Assembly: GCA_027576995.1 (NCBI GenBank)
Contig: JANBQC010000044.1
Coordinates: forward strand, 6,061-70,060
DNA length: 64,000 bases
Direction: 5' to 3'
Source: Dimargaris cristalligena
Taxonomy: Eukaryota; Kickxellomycota; Dimargaritomycetes; Dimargaritales; Dimargaritaceae
Program-made: the position numbers and the translations under genes
Shown: one piece after another, positions 35,629 to 46,136 of the stretch
Position numbering within the stretch: the first letter of the stretch is position 1
How the letters are laid out: every line of letters begins with the position of its first letter
Notes under the pieces: generated by a model
Database searches by the model: none
Seen by the model: the letters and a program-made list of their open reading frames with translations, nothing else
What the model was told of the DNA's origin: nothing

Positions 35629-35928
35629 ATACGATTTGGAAGAGCAGGAGCATCGATGGCGCATAAGGTGGAAGACATCCACCAACTTGGCCCTACAATA
35701 GACTTATTAAATTCAACGGGGCTGGCTCGACACGGGTGTGCAATGTTTTACTCGGATGGATCGTGAAGAGTAGGGGGCAGGGAGTATGATGGGGTGTTCT
35801 TTCTACAGTGCCACCACATTATCAAGATGTTATGTGTTCATGTTTCAGCCGCCACGCCTTCCCCAAATTACCCAACCCCACTTGTATTGAAGTAGGTGCA
35901 CTGCAAAAGGAGGGGGGAATGTACAATG

Positions 35929-35953
35929 CAATACAATACAATACAATACAATA
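35929..35953. repeat. (ATACA)n microsatellite
   Basis: About five pentanucleotide units. Confidence 0.8.
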
Positions 35954-36223
35954 AAGAGGCTGGCCTGATCTGGAGATTGCCATTAATTAGCCGAGTTATT
36001 AGTAAGAAGGTGTGATTCGGCACGGGGAAACAAATGGTATGAGAGGCTAATGGGATATAAAATACTAAGGGGCTCAAGAGAAAGTCCCACGGCCGGGCCA
36101 GTCGCGTTTGTTCCCGTGGCCTCTCTTCTTCCTTTCCCATCCATTGGGGAACACTCATGGGTGTTTGATTATAACTCAAAGGCCTTCCTTGGGTTCGCGC
36201 CGTCTAGGTGGTAGTGATAGTCT

Positions 36224-36250
36224 ATAATAATAATAATAATAATAATAATA
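36224..36250. repeat. (TAA)n microsatellite
   Basis: About nine TAA units in intergenic DNA. Confidence 0.85.
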
Positions 36251-36596
36251 GCTACCCGTGTTTCTTGCCGGGCTGTGCTCACCACCACCACCTCCTCCTT
36301 ATACACACATTTGTCCCCGCCTAAATTCATTTACAACTACCCCCATTAATTATATATACATATATAAATATATATACATTGCCCGGTTACACCATCCCTT
36401 TCCTCCGTTGTATTCCATTGTCGCCCTCCACCCCGTACAGGTCATTCAGCCACTGCTGCTTTCCACTTGGCTTGGTGCTTTACGACCAAGTCAGTGGCCC
36501 CTCACTGCCCACCCCCTTCCCGAACCCCCTCGGCCGTTGCTTATGGGCCCGACCCGACTCGGTTACTGAATATTGTTAACGAACACCCGCCCTCTC

Positions 36597-37511
36597 ATGG
36601 CTGACCCGGAAGTGCCCCCGCTGGATACCCCAAGTCCTGGTACCCCTCCCCCTAAGTCACCCACCCTGACCCCCTCGCTGCCTTCCGAACCCCAGGTCGA
36701 ACCTTTGGTAGACCTCACGCCTCGCTCCCCTTCCGCCACCGCTTACTCCTTTGACGGCCAGTCTCTGCGCCGCCGCAATATCTCTTCCGCCATTGAGCGC
36801 CTGCGCTCGGCCCACTCACTACCCGTTCTGTCCCCCAACCCGCGACCCGAAACCGCACCCGAGACCGTGGACCCACAGCCCCCCGCCCTACCGGTCGATG
36901 CCGACTCTGCACCAGCCTCGGCAGCAACTGCCCCACCACCAGCCCCGGAGGAATCAGCCGCCGCGGCCGTATCCGAGGAGTTTTCCTGTAACATTTGTTT
37001 CGATACGGCCTCGAGCCCGGTCCTGACCCTCTGTGGCCACTTGTACTGCTGGCCCTGCCTTCACCAATGGCTGCAAGCCCAGGCCCGCAACCCGCTTTGT
37101 CCCGTGTGTAAAGCGGGCTGCGAGTCAACCCAGGTCATCCCCATCTACGGCCGTGGCAAGGAGCCTAAGGATCCCCGTCTGGCCAACCCTGATTTGCCCC
37201 GTCGACCGGCCGGCCAGCGTCCCGAGCCCCGACCGACTGTGATCCCCAACAACCCCTTCTCCGCTCTTTGGGAGAACAGCACCGGCTTTTATAATTTCCA
37301 CATGGGTGCAGCCCACCCCGTGGCCCTCTCGGCTGGGCTTGGCTTCGGCCTATTCCCGACTCTTTTCGGGATGCATTTTAATTTCCCCCCACCCGCGGGA
37401 AACGAAGCTCCGATGTCCGAGGAGGCCCAGGTCCGGGCCCAGCACGCGTTCATATCCCGGCTCTTTTTGGCCCTCGGCGTCCTCCTCCTGATCACCGTTG
37501 TCCTTTATTGA
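36597..37511 (+). CDS. RNF5/RNF185-type membrane-anchored RING E3 ligase
   Basis: Single exon of 304 residues from the ATG at 36597 (the open frame extends slightly upstream without another ATG). Residues 1-125 are Pro/Ser/Ala-rich and disordered. A C3HC4 RING lies at about 130-172: SCNICFDTASSPVLTLCGHL, YCWPCLHQWL, NPLCPVCKAGC. It continues into VIPIYGRGKEPKDPR, the conserved segment right after the RING in RNF5/RNF185/RMA1 proteins. A glycine-rich region and a single C-terminal membrane helix (RLFLALGVLLLITVVLY) follow, so it is a tail-anchored protein. Relatives act at the ER membrane in ER-associated degradation with E2 enzymes. The Dsc2/UBAC2-like gene at 9592 acts in a related membrane quality-control setting. 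The N-terminal extension is longer than in animal RNF5. Confidence 0.9.
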   Translation: MADPEVPPLDTPSPGTPPPKSPTLTPSLPSEPQVEPLVDLTPRSPSATAYSFDGQSLRRRNISSAIERLRSAHSLPVLSPNPRPETAPETVDPQPPALPVDADSAPASAATAPPPAPEESAAAAVSEEFSCNICFDTASSPVLTLCGHLYCWPCLHQWLQAQARNPLCPVCKAGCESTQVIPIYGRGKEPKDPRLANPDLPRRPAGQRPEPRPTVIPNNPFSALWENSTGFYNFHMGAAHPVALSAGLGFGLFPTLFGMHFNFPPPAGNEAPMSEEAQVRAQHAFISRLFLALGVLLLITVVLY

Positions 37512-38785
37512 CCCTATTTAGTGCCAACATCAATTAATATGACCCGGGCGGTACTTACTCTGCTACTCCAGCATATTCATAGCCCCGGTGACTGGAGCCT
37601 ATTTAACTACTCTGCAGACCCTCCCTCTCCCCACTAGCGCTGGCTACTAGCCGCGATCATGACTGGGGAAGTGATTTTTTTAATATGTATTTTCAATGAC
37701 AACGGAAGGGCTCATTAAATTCGGCATTCCACCTTTCGATGTAATAGCCTAATGCACATAGGGGGTCCATGATACCTCCCATATTTCGCCCCGCCTTGAT
37801 CTGAACTCAGGGGGCATTTACACCCTACAGTCTGTGAATGTAGGCCACTAGCCTAATTAGCTACCGCCGCCTTAGTTTTTGGGACTGCCCCCATGTGACT
37901 TTGAATCTGGCCCCGAATCTTGATTGCGATGGTATCGCCCAACTTCACCGACTATTATTGTATTAATTTGTTGCTACCATCCTCCATTATAGTGTACAAT
38001 ATATAATTTCTTACCTAGACCCCATCTTGTATATAGGATTGTTGCATGAAGTTAAGCCTCGACATTGGTATCATGTTGTAATTAAAAGTGTGCCCGGGGA
38101 AATTCTACGGATGTCCAATGCCCCGCAGGCTGAGGCTACGAGATGATGCGTCTGGGTGGCCAATATGTGAGTTGCGGTACTAATGGAAAGGAAGCGACAC
38201 AGAGCTCCTAAAATAAGACCAGTCGTGGGGAAACGGACATATTACGCGCACCTCAGCAAACAAGCTAGGGGTGGCTATGTACCTGAACCCAGTGGTAGGC
38301 CCAGTTCATAGAATTGTAAGGTGCAGAACCTTCCTTTAATAGTGATTTCTTTTAGCCAGTCACAGCCACATGGAGTGTATCAAATGAAAGATGATCTCTC
38401 TTCCCCCACTGCCCAATCGTCGTAGAGAATAGAGGAACTAATGCCCTATAACCACCATGATGTATAGGGAAGGGGTACCGACGCGTGACTTGGGACGGTT
38501 TTCTCTCCCCTACACAACCAAACGGCCATCTTTAAGTGAAGGGGTTGTATTATATATATTCATCAATTAGGCCCGGCCATCGACTATTGGTTGGTTTTAT
38601 TCCTTCATGAAATGCTTAGTCTCTCCTCCTCCATCTACTTACCTTTATTAACCTCCTTTGAATTGAAAGTAGCCTGTACCTGCGTCACCTTCAATTGTAC
38701 TAGTCTCCTCTACTATACGAAGCCCTAGCTTACTTGACCAGCCCGCCCATTCCCCTCTTTACCACACAGCACCCAGCAAACGCCC
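37512..38785. other. Intergenic, no gene seen
   Basis: AT-rich DNA of 1.3 kb without coding frames of note. The C/T-rich stretch at 38600-38780 is the likely leader of the PTPS gene. Confidence 0.5.
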
Positions 38786-39563
38786 ATGGGGCCCACCGTA
38801 TACCTCAGTCGAATGGCCTCGTTTTCGGCCGCCCATCGGCTCAACGCCCCGGGGCTCAGTGCCGAAGAAAACCTTCAAACATACGGCAAATGCAACGGAG
38901 TCAACGGCCATGGTCACAACTATAAAGGTAAACGCACCACATCCCTCTGTACCCACCTTTTCCGGGGTCTATTTGATTTCACTCGAAACCCATTTAAGTC
39001 CATGCACCCCTTTTATTTACCTGAACTATCGCTTCCCAATACTAACGAGACCCCCCAAAAGTGCTATACTCACCCTGGTTTACGATTTAATTGACATGCG
39101 TCCCCTCGCCCTATCTAGTCGAATTAACCGTCAAGGGACCGGTAAGTCAATACTGGAGGTGGAAGGAATCGAACATTTATCTCTCCACATGACGGGTTTC
39201 TATTCACGTTCCCAAACCTAATCCTACCCACCTACCGTAAATTAACCACTCCAATATCCGATATATAATGCACCTGTGTAAATCGCCCCATGGTATCCTT
39301 TCCAGGTCAACGAAACCACGGGAATGGTTATCAACATTAGTCATCTCAAGGAATGTATTCAAGTGGCCATTATGGATCCCTTAGACCACCAGAACCTCGA
39401 CCGCGATGTCCCCTTTTTCCATCAGCGCCCGAGTACCACCGAAAATTTAGTGCTATTCATCTGGCAAAATGTCCAGGCGTTTTTGGGCCCCGGTTGGCTA
39501 TACCGAATCAAGCTTTACGAAACTGATCTTAACTTTGTAGAATACTTTGGCGATGAGGTGTAA
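38786..39563 (+). CDS. 6-pyruvoyl-tetrahydropterin synthase family enzyme, three exons
   Basis: Exons are 38786-38927, 39119-39141 (23 nt) and 39306-39563, with donors GTAAAC and GTAAGT and acceptors CTAG and CCAG. The frame holds for 140 residues, the usual PTPS size. The zinc-binding histidines are in FSAAHRL and GHGHNY. The catalytic Cys is in [29 protein letters not shown] spans the two joins, [12 protein letters not shown] holds the conserved Asp-His pair, and [11 protein letters not shown] and RIKLYET carry the pterin-binding Glu. The enzyme converts 7,8-dihydroneopterin triphosphate to 6-pyruvoyl-tetrahydropterin in tetrahydrobiopterin synthesis. That substrate is inferred from the eukaryotic-type sequence; queuosine-pathway relatives exist in bacteria. 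The tiny middle exon makes ORF-based calls miss it. Confidence 0.92.
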
Positions 39564-39845
39564 GTAATAAACCTGCCAACTCATTACACCCACCTGGCAA
39601 TTCTCTCCCAACAAATAGTGGCTGGACTCAATGTAAGAGGGGGGTTTTTATACGGACATTTGGAAAAGTCGGCGTTCTTGGGGGGATTGGTGCCGATGGA
39701 AATATGGAACGAGTAGTAAGGAAGGTATAGTTGAGGGCCAAGGCTGTGCCTGTAAAAAGAAGTGATGTAAGGAGGGGGCGAGTAACAAAGAGACAGTAGT
39801 GAGTAAAAGAGGGTGGGGGCGGTCATTATAACGAGCGCGGGGCGC

Positions 39846-40713
39846 TTATGGAACCTTGTGGTATTCAATCTTATCCACTTTGACCTCTCCGTCAATGAGT
39901 TGGTAGACGTAGGTGACAGCCCCAGTGTCTTGGACATCCATGAGCACAAATGACGGTACGGCGGGGCCCTGGGTAAGGGCGCTGTAGGCCCCCGTGGCAC
40001 TCCCGGGGTTTACGAAAAACTTGTTTTCAAACTCGAGGGCCTCAAAGCGGTGGGTATGGCCGCTGATAAGAATATCCACGTCCATCTGGCGGGCGGCAAC
40101 CGCTAAAGCGTCGGAGTCACCGTTGGGCACGATTTGGTGGCCGTGGAGAATACCAATGCGGATATTTCCATGGGTGATAATCTTGGACTCGGGCCAGAGG
40201 GAGGTTGGTTCGTCAAAGTCGCCCTTAACGACATGGATCTCGGCAGCTACCGACCGCAAGTACTCGTAGGTTTCGCGGTCGCAAACGTTTCCGGTACATA
40301 GAATTTGCTGGATTTTCCCGGGTACCTGAAGATTTTGAAGGAGTGGATGCGGGAAAGGGGGGACCAGGGTTCGGGGTAGCTTGTTAGCTGGTGGAAGGTT
40401 GGGGCTAGGGCCAATAGGGCGGGCCAGGTAAAGGGTGTTCTATGACAATGGCAATGGTAAAGGTAAGGTGGCTACTACTACTACTACTACTACTTACCAA
40501 GAGCTTCCGGAACTTGGCGGGCAGGCTGAAGCCCCGGTGGGGAATGTGAAGGTCACCGATGGCGAGAACCAGCTAGGATAGACAGAGGTAGAGAATAGAG
40601 GCAGCAGGCCAAGATGAGAAGAGCTTGGCAGGGGAATGCGGGGGTTATTGGAGTCGACGAAAGCGTTCAAAAGCGGCTCAGCAAACGAGAAGAGAGGGGT
40701 GACTTACAACCAT
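39846..40713 (-). CDS. VPS29: Retromer subunit VPS29, three exons with 6-nt first coding exon
   Basis: Exon 1 is 40713-40708 (only ATG GTT), exon 2 is 40572-40498, exon 3 is 40325-39846. Donors are GTAAGT in both cases and acceptors are CCTAG and TTCAG, all phase 0, giving 186 residues as expected for the family. The start [15 protein letters not shown] matches the very conserved VPS29 N terminus, and that requires the 6-nt exon. Other landmarks are [80 protein letters not shown], and [23 protein letters not shown]29 has a metallophosphoesterase fold and forms the endosomal retromer with VPS35 and VPS26 for cargo recycling. The second intron starts directly in a (TAG)n run. Confidence 0.95.
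40472..40493. repeat. (CTA)n microsatellite in VPS29 intron 2
   Basis: Seven CTA units read as TAG on the gene strand. It directly follows the donor GTAAG. Confidence 0.85.
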
Positions 40714-41148
40714 GGTGAACGAAGACGACGGAGTTGGATATAATAGAAGGGAATGGAAACCGAGGCAACGCAAAAGCAAGAGAAGGATGAAGTCCAGGAC
40801 AAGGAAAGGAGGCGCATATACGAAGAAGATTCACCGGCCACAGCCAGTAGCAGTGGTGCGCCCCCCTTCCCTCTTTCTTTCTCTTCCTACCACTAGACAA
40901 CGCGTACTATTTATTGACCCTTAGCCGTTCCCTCCATACTTTCCCCTACTTCTTTCTGTTTACACTTTTCTTCTACCATTCGTTTGTATATCTTTTCACG
41001 TTTCTCCTGTGCTTCTCTTCCCCGTTTCCTTCTCCCATTTGCACCGCGTGTTCTAAATCTCCTTACCAATCACCCGCCCCAGTACTAGTTACTAGCGGAC
41101 CCCTCCCCTAAACTTCGGCTTCTCATTCAGTATTATTCGATCTGCACC
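40714..41148. other. Divergent promoter region, VPS29 and ALY gene
   Basis: Separates the VPS29 start (minus) from the ALY start (plus). It is strongly C/T-rich on the plus strand from 40900 to 41140. No gene. Confidence 0.5.
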
Positions 41149-42178
41149 ATGGCCTCGAATCTCGACATGGATCTTGATGACATCATCAAGCAGGAGCGCA
41201 AAACCAAGTCCACCCGGACCAAAACTAACGGCCGCTCTGCCAAGGTAATTCTTCCTTCCGCATCCTAGATTACCCCGCGACCACCGACTTACCGACCTTC
41301 CTCCCACCTGGGCCCTTTCAGCGCGCCCCGTCGAGGGATTTGGGAACCCCTTCCTTTCGCTAACGTGCATATCCGGCAGTACCCTTTTCGCCCCTGCGCT
41401 TCCACGACACGATAAGGGATACCCATCCACTCCCGCTCCCTTGCCTTTAAGGGCCCAGGGCGGTGGTCTACTTTATCCTACTGGAATATTTTTATAGTTG
41501 TAGATTATATTGTATTGTAGCTGTTTTTTCATTAATTTCTTTACTTATTCCTTGTTATTCACCACTGCCTGTTATTGACTTTATCCCTCCGCCCATTATT
41601 TAACCGCCGGACCCCAGACCAAGAAAGGCGGCAAAGCCGAGCCCACTACAGTGACTGTCGATAAGCTGACTTCTCCTAAACGCACTTCTCGCACCAAGCG
41701 GACCGGTGGTGCTTCTGGGAAGGTGGGCAAAACCAGTATCAACAGCCGGCTCGGTCTATCCACCCGTGTAGCACAAGCTGTCATCAGCTCTGCTGGCGGC
41801 GCTCGGGAACATACCGTCAAGATTACCAACCTTGACCCCGCCGCGTCTGCCGAGGACCTGCGCACCTCTTTCAAAAAATTCGGCCATATTGTCAAGTGCA
41901 GTTTGGTATACGCGCGCAATGACCAGCCCTCGGGCGACGCGGAAATTACCTACGAGAAGTGGGGCTCGGCCAATGCCGCTATCAACGCCATGGACGGCAT
42001 TACCGCCGATGGCCGCAAGCTCTCCGTTCGCCTGGTTACACCCGCTCCCGTCGCCAGCACTCCTGCGCCGACCACCCGGACTTCTACTCGCCGTACAATC
42101 GCCAGTAAATCGAGTAGCTCACGGAGCAGCTCCGGCCAAAACAAGAAAGAACCCACCACTTTCCGGTTGATACTCTAG
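41149..42178 (+). CDS. ALY/REF/Yra1-like mRNA export adaptor, two exons
   Basis: Exon 1 is 41149-41244 and exon 2 is 41618-42178, in phase 0, with a long 373-bp intron starting GTAATT. The product has 218 residues. The N terminus MASNLDMDLDDIIKQ is the UAP56-binding motif of ALY/REF. A basic linker follows. The RRM covers about 96-172: HTVKITNLDPAASAEDLRTS, FKKFGHIVKC, GDAEITYEKW, AINAMDGITADGRKL. The C terminus is Ser/Arg/Thr-rich and ends TTFRLIL, without the usual 'LD..L..Y' second UAP56-binding motif. Family members join the TREX complex and hand spliced mRNA to the export receptor. The function is confident from motif order. A long intron in Yra1 homologues is used for autoregulation in yeast; whether that holds here is unknown. 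Confidence 0.9.
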
Positions 42179-42569
42179 AGGAGGGTCAGTAGCCCCCATC
42201 CTCCCACTTTTTTGATTGAGAGAGAGCCCCGCTTTAGTCATCATAACAGTCTCTAACCCATGAAAATACAGTTTTGCCTAGTGTTGTGCGGGGTGGTCAC
42301 TCTTTTATTATTTTTTAGTTTGGTTTAATTATCCCCCAACCCCGCCTGAGCTGTCCAGATTGCAGGATATACCAGGTTGGTTCCTTTTCCGGATTTAGCC
42401 CTCTAACGGAATTCTATCAGTGTTGAGGGCGTTTAAATTTTTTTTATAAAGTTCATTTAGCGGCCAATTGCGAAGGTGGGTAGTAAATTAATGATGTTGG
42501 TGGGGAGCAATGCATATCTCATTAAACTATGGTTGGTTTGGTTTCAAGGGTCAGTTCGGGTGGGCTACG
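42179..42569. other. Intergenic between convergent genes
   Basis: AT-rich 3' flanks of the ALY gene and of the EF-hand gene. A CGGAATTCTATCAG near 42408 resembles the motif seen near 31361. No gene. Confidence 0.5.
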
Positions 42570-43302
42570 TTAAAGGGCAGGGGTGGACTCGTCGTCGGCT
42601 TTGGGGCTATCGGGCTTCGGTACTTCTAGTTTCGAGGGCGGGGTTTCTAACTTAAGCTGGGCATCGTAGCCGTGCTTTTTGAGGTCCTTCCAGGTTTCCT
42701 CATCGTCCCCACTGGCGGTTTGAAGATGGTATAGCTGAATAAACCCGGGAAGAGTTAGTGCCAGCCCGTCGTCCGTCGTGGTAAAACTCTCCAAGATTTC
42801 GGAAACATCCTCATCCGAAAACTAGTGGTATAGTAGAACGCCAAAGTGAAGGAGGGGGGGGGAACAATGTGGGATAATCGTTAGACTAGTATCTTCAATG
42901 GATTCGGTTTAAATGTTGTTAGGGAGGTTCATAGATACTGCGTTTCCTCGTAGGGTATATCCTGTCGTTTTGGGTATCCTTCCATTAATAGTGATAATCC
43001 ACCAATTGTATGTATGAGGGCCACAAGGGGGGGAAGATTCCCATTCTAAATGCAGCTTAGCTTAGATTGGGCGGTGGGGGTGGGTTCGCCCACCCCCACG
43101 GACAAGTGCAATTCAAAGCAAGTAAGGGGGTACCTACCGGTTCACCGTTGCAAAAGACGGCAAAGGCCTGGAGCTCAGATTTGTTCAGGGACTGGTCTCC
43201 ATCCCGATCGTAGCGACCAAAGATCTCGGAGAGGGCCTGTTCGAACTCAGGGGTGAGATCATCCGAGTCATCGAGTAGAGGGGCCAGTTGGGGGTCAGTC
43301 AT
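42570..43302 (-). CDS. EF-hand calcium-binding protein, two exons
   Basis: Exon 1 is 43302-43138 and exon 2 is 42821-42570, phase 0, with donor GTAGGT and acceptor CACTAG, giving 138 residues. One complete EF-hand loop is seen: DRDGDQSLNKSE, with Asp at positions 1, 3 and 5 and Glu at position 12, preceded by FEQALSEIFGRY. The second half (FSDEDVSEILESF ... ALTLPGFIQLYHLQT) has the helix-loop-helix shape of a second EF-hand with a poor loop (TTTDDGLALTLPGF), so it may bind no calcium. Then comes DEETWKDLKKHGYDAQL and a Pro/Glu-rich tail ending DDESTPAL. It probably acts as a cytosolic calcium sensor, but the partner is unknown. An 11-bp perfect hairpin lies in the intron. Confidence 0.82.
43074..43099. 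repeat. Perfect hairpin in EF-hand intron
   Basis: GTGGGGGTGGG, a TTCG loop, then CCCACCCCCAC: an 11-bp GC-rich perfect stem. It lies about 38 bp into the intron from the 5' splice site at 43137 of the minus-strand gene. Confidence 0.85.
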
Positions 43303-44249
43303 GTTAGCCGGCTAAACTATTCAAAAGTAGGTAGGTGTAGCAGCGAAAGTAGGGAGTCGGAGCAAGAAAACGGAAATATCGAATGGGATGAAATGGCTTG
43401 GAGTCCGGGCTATTTTCTAGCTTGCCTGTTGACTGGGTAGGTTCCCCTTGTGTCCAAAGGGCGGGTATACAAAAAGCCGCCTTAGCTAGGCAGGCACTGT
43501 GCCCAAGGGCTATTATATATGCGATAGAGACGAACCATGCGACTCTCTCTTTTATATAGGAGGTGGTTGGTATACCCATATCATTCATGGAACCGCTTGG
43601 CACTACTCAAGAGGTGACTATAGCCACTATTGGCTATTGAAGTAAACCCATCACAACGGTAGCTCTAGCCCTGTGAGTGGTGTACCTAATATAGAAGGTG
43701 ACTTGGAATAGTTGGACAGCCACTAGGGAGCATGCAAAGTGTGGCTAACAAGGGTAGGTGGGTTATTCATTTATCAAGGATTAGGAGGGGGCCAACGGAA
43801 ACGGTGATAATTAATAGGAGGGAGGTGAAGGAGGGGGGGGCTCGATATCAAACAGGAAAGAGGAAGAAGGGGCGGTGGTGGACGGGTCCCGAATAGTTGA
43901 CCGCCGCCATCCAATTCGCCGGGTCTAAGCCGGCCCCTATGCCGTTATTGAATAGGCCAAGGAATGGACGGCAGAGGAAAATAAAGGGTTGGGACACATC
44001 TCATTTCATTTAACCACGGCTTCGTCCGTTGGGGGTATCAAAGTATTTAAACCCACCGACTCTCCACCCGTCTAGCGCAAGCCCGTCGCCACTGCCACCA
44101 CCACTCAATACTCCATATATTTAATGACATTTTCCCTACGTTTTCCCGGCTAGTCAACCCTTGCGAAAAGGCAAAGCACCCATTTCCATTTTTATCGCAA
44201 ACCCCCAGCCTATCTATTGGCCGCGGACTATTATCCCAGTATTGCCACC
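43303..44249. other. Intergenic, divergent promoter region
   Basis: Holds the promoter of the EF-hand gene (minus) and of the secreted-protein gene (plus). The frame at 43304-43603 (minus) is upstream of the EF-hand start and not supported. Confidence 0.5.
44044..44051 (+). promoter_or_regulatory. TATA-like box of the 44250 gene
   Basis: TATTTAAA about 200 bp before the ATG, followed by a C-rich leader (44057-44110). Assignment is by position and is tentative. Confidence 0.35.
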
Positions 44250-44624
44250 ATGAAGTTTGTCACCGCCGTTGCCTTTGTACAGGCATATGTGATCCTGTCA
44301 TCGGCCATGCCCTTTTCTCAGCCAGGCGAACCTAACCAGCAACTGACCCAGTCACTCTTCGACGACCCATCCTACTACAGCCCTCAGTTGACCACCAACC
44401 TTGCCTACTCCGATACGACCAGCCTCGCCCCCGACACGGCTCAAAATGACCTGCCGAAATACCTGCTAATGGATACCCGCTCTGCTTCGGTCGCCAATGA
44501 CCCCAGTGCTGCCTCAACTGTATCTTCGAATAACACGCAAGACCAAGGCAAGTCAATTATGGGGTACTGGAGCAGCTTTAAAAACTGGTCTGCTAATAAA
44601 ATCAATTCATTCAAGCAGTCTTAA
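44250..44624 (+). CDS. Small secreted protein
   Basis: 124 residues from the ATG at 44250, which has a good GCCACCATG context. The open frame continues upstream without ATG, so this start is preferred. The signal peptide is MKFVTAVAFVQAYVILSSA, with cleavage near SAMPF. The mature part is rich in Ser, Thr, Asn and Gln without cysteine, and ends in an amphipathic, aromatic stretch (IMGYWSSFKNWSANKINSF). There is no C-terminal hydrophobic tail, so it is soluble and not GPI-anchored. I do not know the family. A lone secreted protein between housekeeping genes could be wall-associated or exported. Confidence 0.7.
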   Translation: MKFVTAVAFVQAYVILSSAMPFSQPGEPNQQLTQSLFDDPSYYSPQLTTNLAYSDTTSLAPDTAQNDLPKYLLMDTRSASVANDPSAASTVSSNNTQDQGKSIMGYWSSFKNWSANKINSFKQS

Positions 44625-44952
44625 TTTTAAGCCTGCTGCCACCAACTTTGCCCATTTTTTTAGCCCTCTACAGTCGGCAATTTGGTGGTTTCTGGGTGCC
44701 ACATTTTCTACTTCAAATGCGCGGTACCCGCTGCCAGGATTGCTCGCCACTGGGTGCGCTTTAATGTCTACCGATACGTATGTATATATATATAAAAACG
44801 AAATGACATTCTCCCTGTTCCATTCCCCTACTCTACCCCGCTGATGAGCAGTTCATTAAATAAATATATTCGGAAAGAGTAGGAATAGTAATAGGACGAG
44901 AAGGGTACCCTCTCATTCATTATAGGGATGGGGGATATTCGGGGTTTATTTT
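44625..44952. other. Intergenic between convergent genes
   Basis: 3' flanks of the 44250 gene and of SYF2. A short (TA)n lies near 44785. No gene. Confidence 0.55.
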
Positions 44953-46136
44953 TTACAAGGCAGTTCCACGTTCAAAACTATCGCGGATATCTTGGGTGTG
45001 TTTATCGTAGGCCTGGGCAATGCGCTTATTAAACCGCTTGTTCTTCTCGTTGATGTAGGTGAGATTTTCGTCGTCCCGTTTCCTACGAGACAGCTTTTGC
45101 CGGTGGTCGATTCTGTGGGGGGTTTGCAAAGGGAGTGAAAGAGAAGGAGAAGTAGAAATGTTAGATTGGGTTGGATTGGATTAGGGGGATGAGTCAAGAC
45201 AAACGATAATACCAGCACTGCAATAGGGGAAAAACCGCCCCAGTCAAATATATATATATATATAAGGATAGCCAGTCTCCATAGTGAACTCTTAGCTTAC
45301 TCTTTCTCGACGTGTTTAGCCAACTTGTCGGTGGCATGTTGGGACGGCTGGTGCAGGAGGTCCACTGGGCCGGAAATAGTCGGTGGAGGAGCAACTACGC
45401 TATCCAGGACTTCGGAGTGGGCCCAGTCCTGGCCCTGGCCGATGGCAGACTGGATCTGCTGCTCCCGGTAGGCCTGTAGGTCGGGCTTGAGCTTGTCTAC
45501 CATTTTACGGTACTTCTTTTCCGCCCACTGGCCATGGCTGGCGAACCGGGCCTCCTGTTCGCGGGTCTTCTTCGCCTCTTGTTTGGCATTCCACTTTTCA
45601 ACGGCATCGATGGAATAGTCCCAAAAGCGGCTTCGTTCGTAATCCACACCTTGTTCGGTAGCGGTCTCTCGGGCCTGGAGGATTTCAGCCTCGCGCTTGG
45701 TCCGCTCCTGTTTCGCCTGCTGCCGAAGATCGGACTTTTCGCGCTGCTTTTCCGCATAGAGGTCGCGTTTGTTTTCAGTGGACGAGGAGGCCTACGGGGA
45801 GAGTATGATATCAAAGCACCCGGGGTGCAACGCAAACTTTAGAGACCATAATTGGGGCGGAGGCAGAGACAGGCCAAATATCTATTATTCTTATATATAT
45901 ATATATACCCAACGGGTATATGCGCCATAAGGATGGTGGTGGTGCGTACTTATACTTACCAGCAGGCTGCGCACTTGCTGCAAACGAAGGGCCCGCTCTT
46001 TCAGGGTATCGGGAGCGGTCTCACTGGTGAGCACGGCCTGGACGGCATCGGGGGTCTGTTCATCGACCTCGCTATCGGACGATGACGACGGGCTGGCCTC
46101 GCGGGACTCAGACAGCGGGAGAGGCGAAGTGGACAT
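44953..46136 (-). CDS. SYF2: Pre-mRNA-splicing factor SYF2, three exons
   Basis: Exon 1 is 46136-45960, exon 2 is 45791-45301 and exon 3 is 45112-44953. Donors are GTAAGT and GTAAGC and acceptors are CGTAG and CACAG. Frames join to give 275 residues. The N terminus is Ser/Glu-rich. Exon 2 carries a long charged coiled coil (KQREKSDLRQQAKQERTKRE) and then the SYF2 signature: GVDYERSRFWDYSIDAVEKW, then YRKMVDKLKPDLQAYREQ. Exon 3 ends with DDENLTYINEKNKRFNKRIA and QAYDKHTQDIRDSFERGTAL, the typical C terminus. SYF2 is a component of the Prp19-associated (NTC) part of the active spliceosome in the nucleus. With the CYP33-type RRM protein and capping enzyme it forms a set of RNA-processing genes in this window, but they are not adjacent. 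Confidence 0.95.

Larger units (their letters stand above)
35629..36596. other. Intergenic and promoter of RING gene
   Basis: Contains two microsatellites and AT tracts. The minus frame at 35868-36179 is not supported as a gene. The 36258-36596 part is C/T-rich and is probably the leader of the RING gene. Confidence 0.45.

Noticed and set aside
35868..36179. 103-codon minus frame with a hydrophobic stretch
   Set aside because: Part of it reads through the ATACA microsatellite. No splice or start context supports it.
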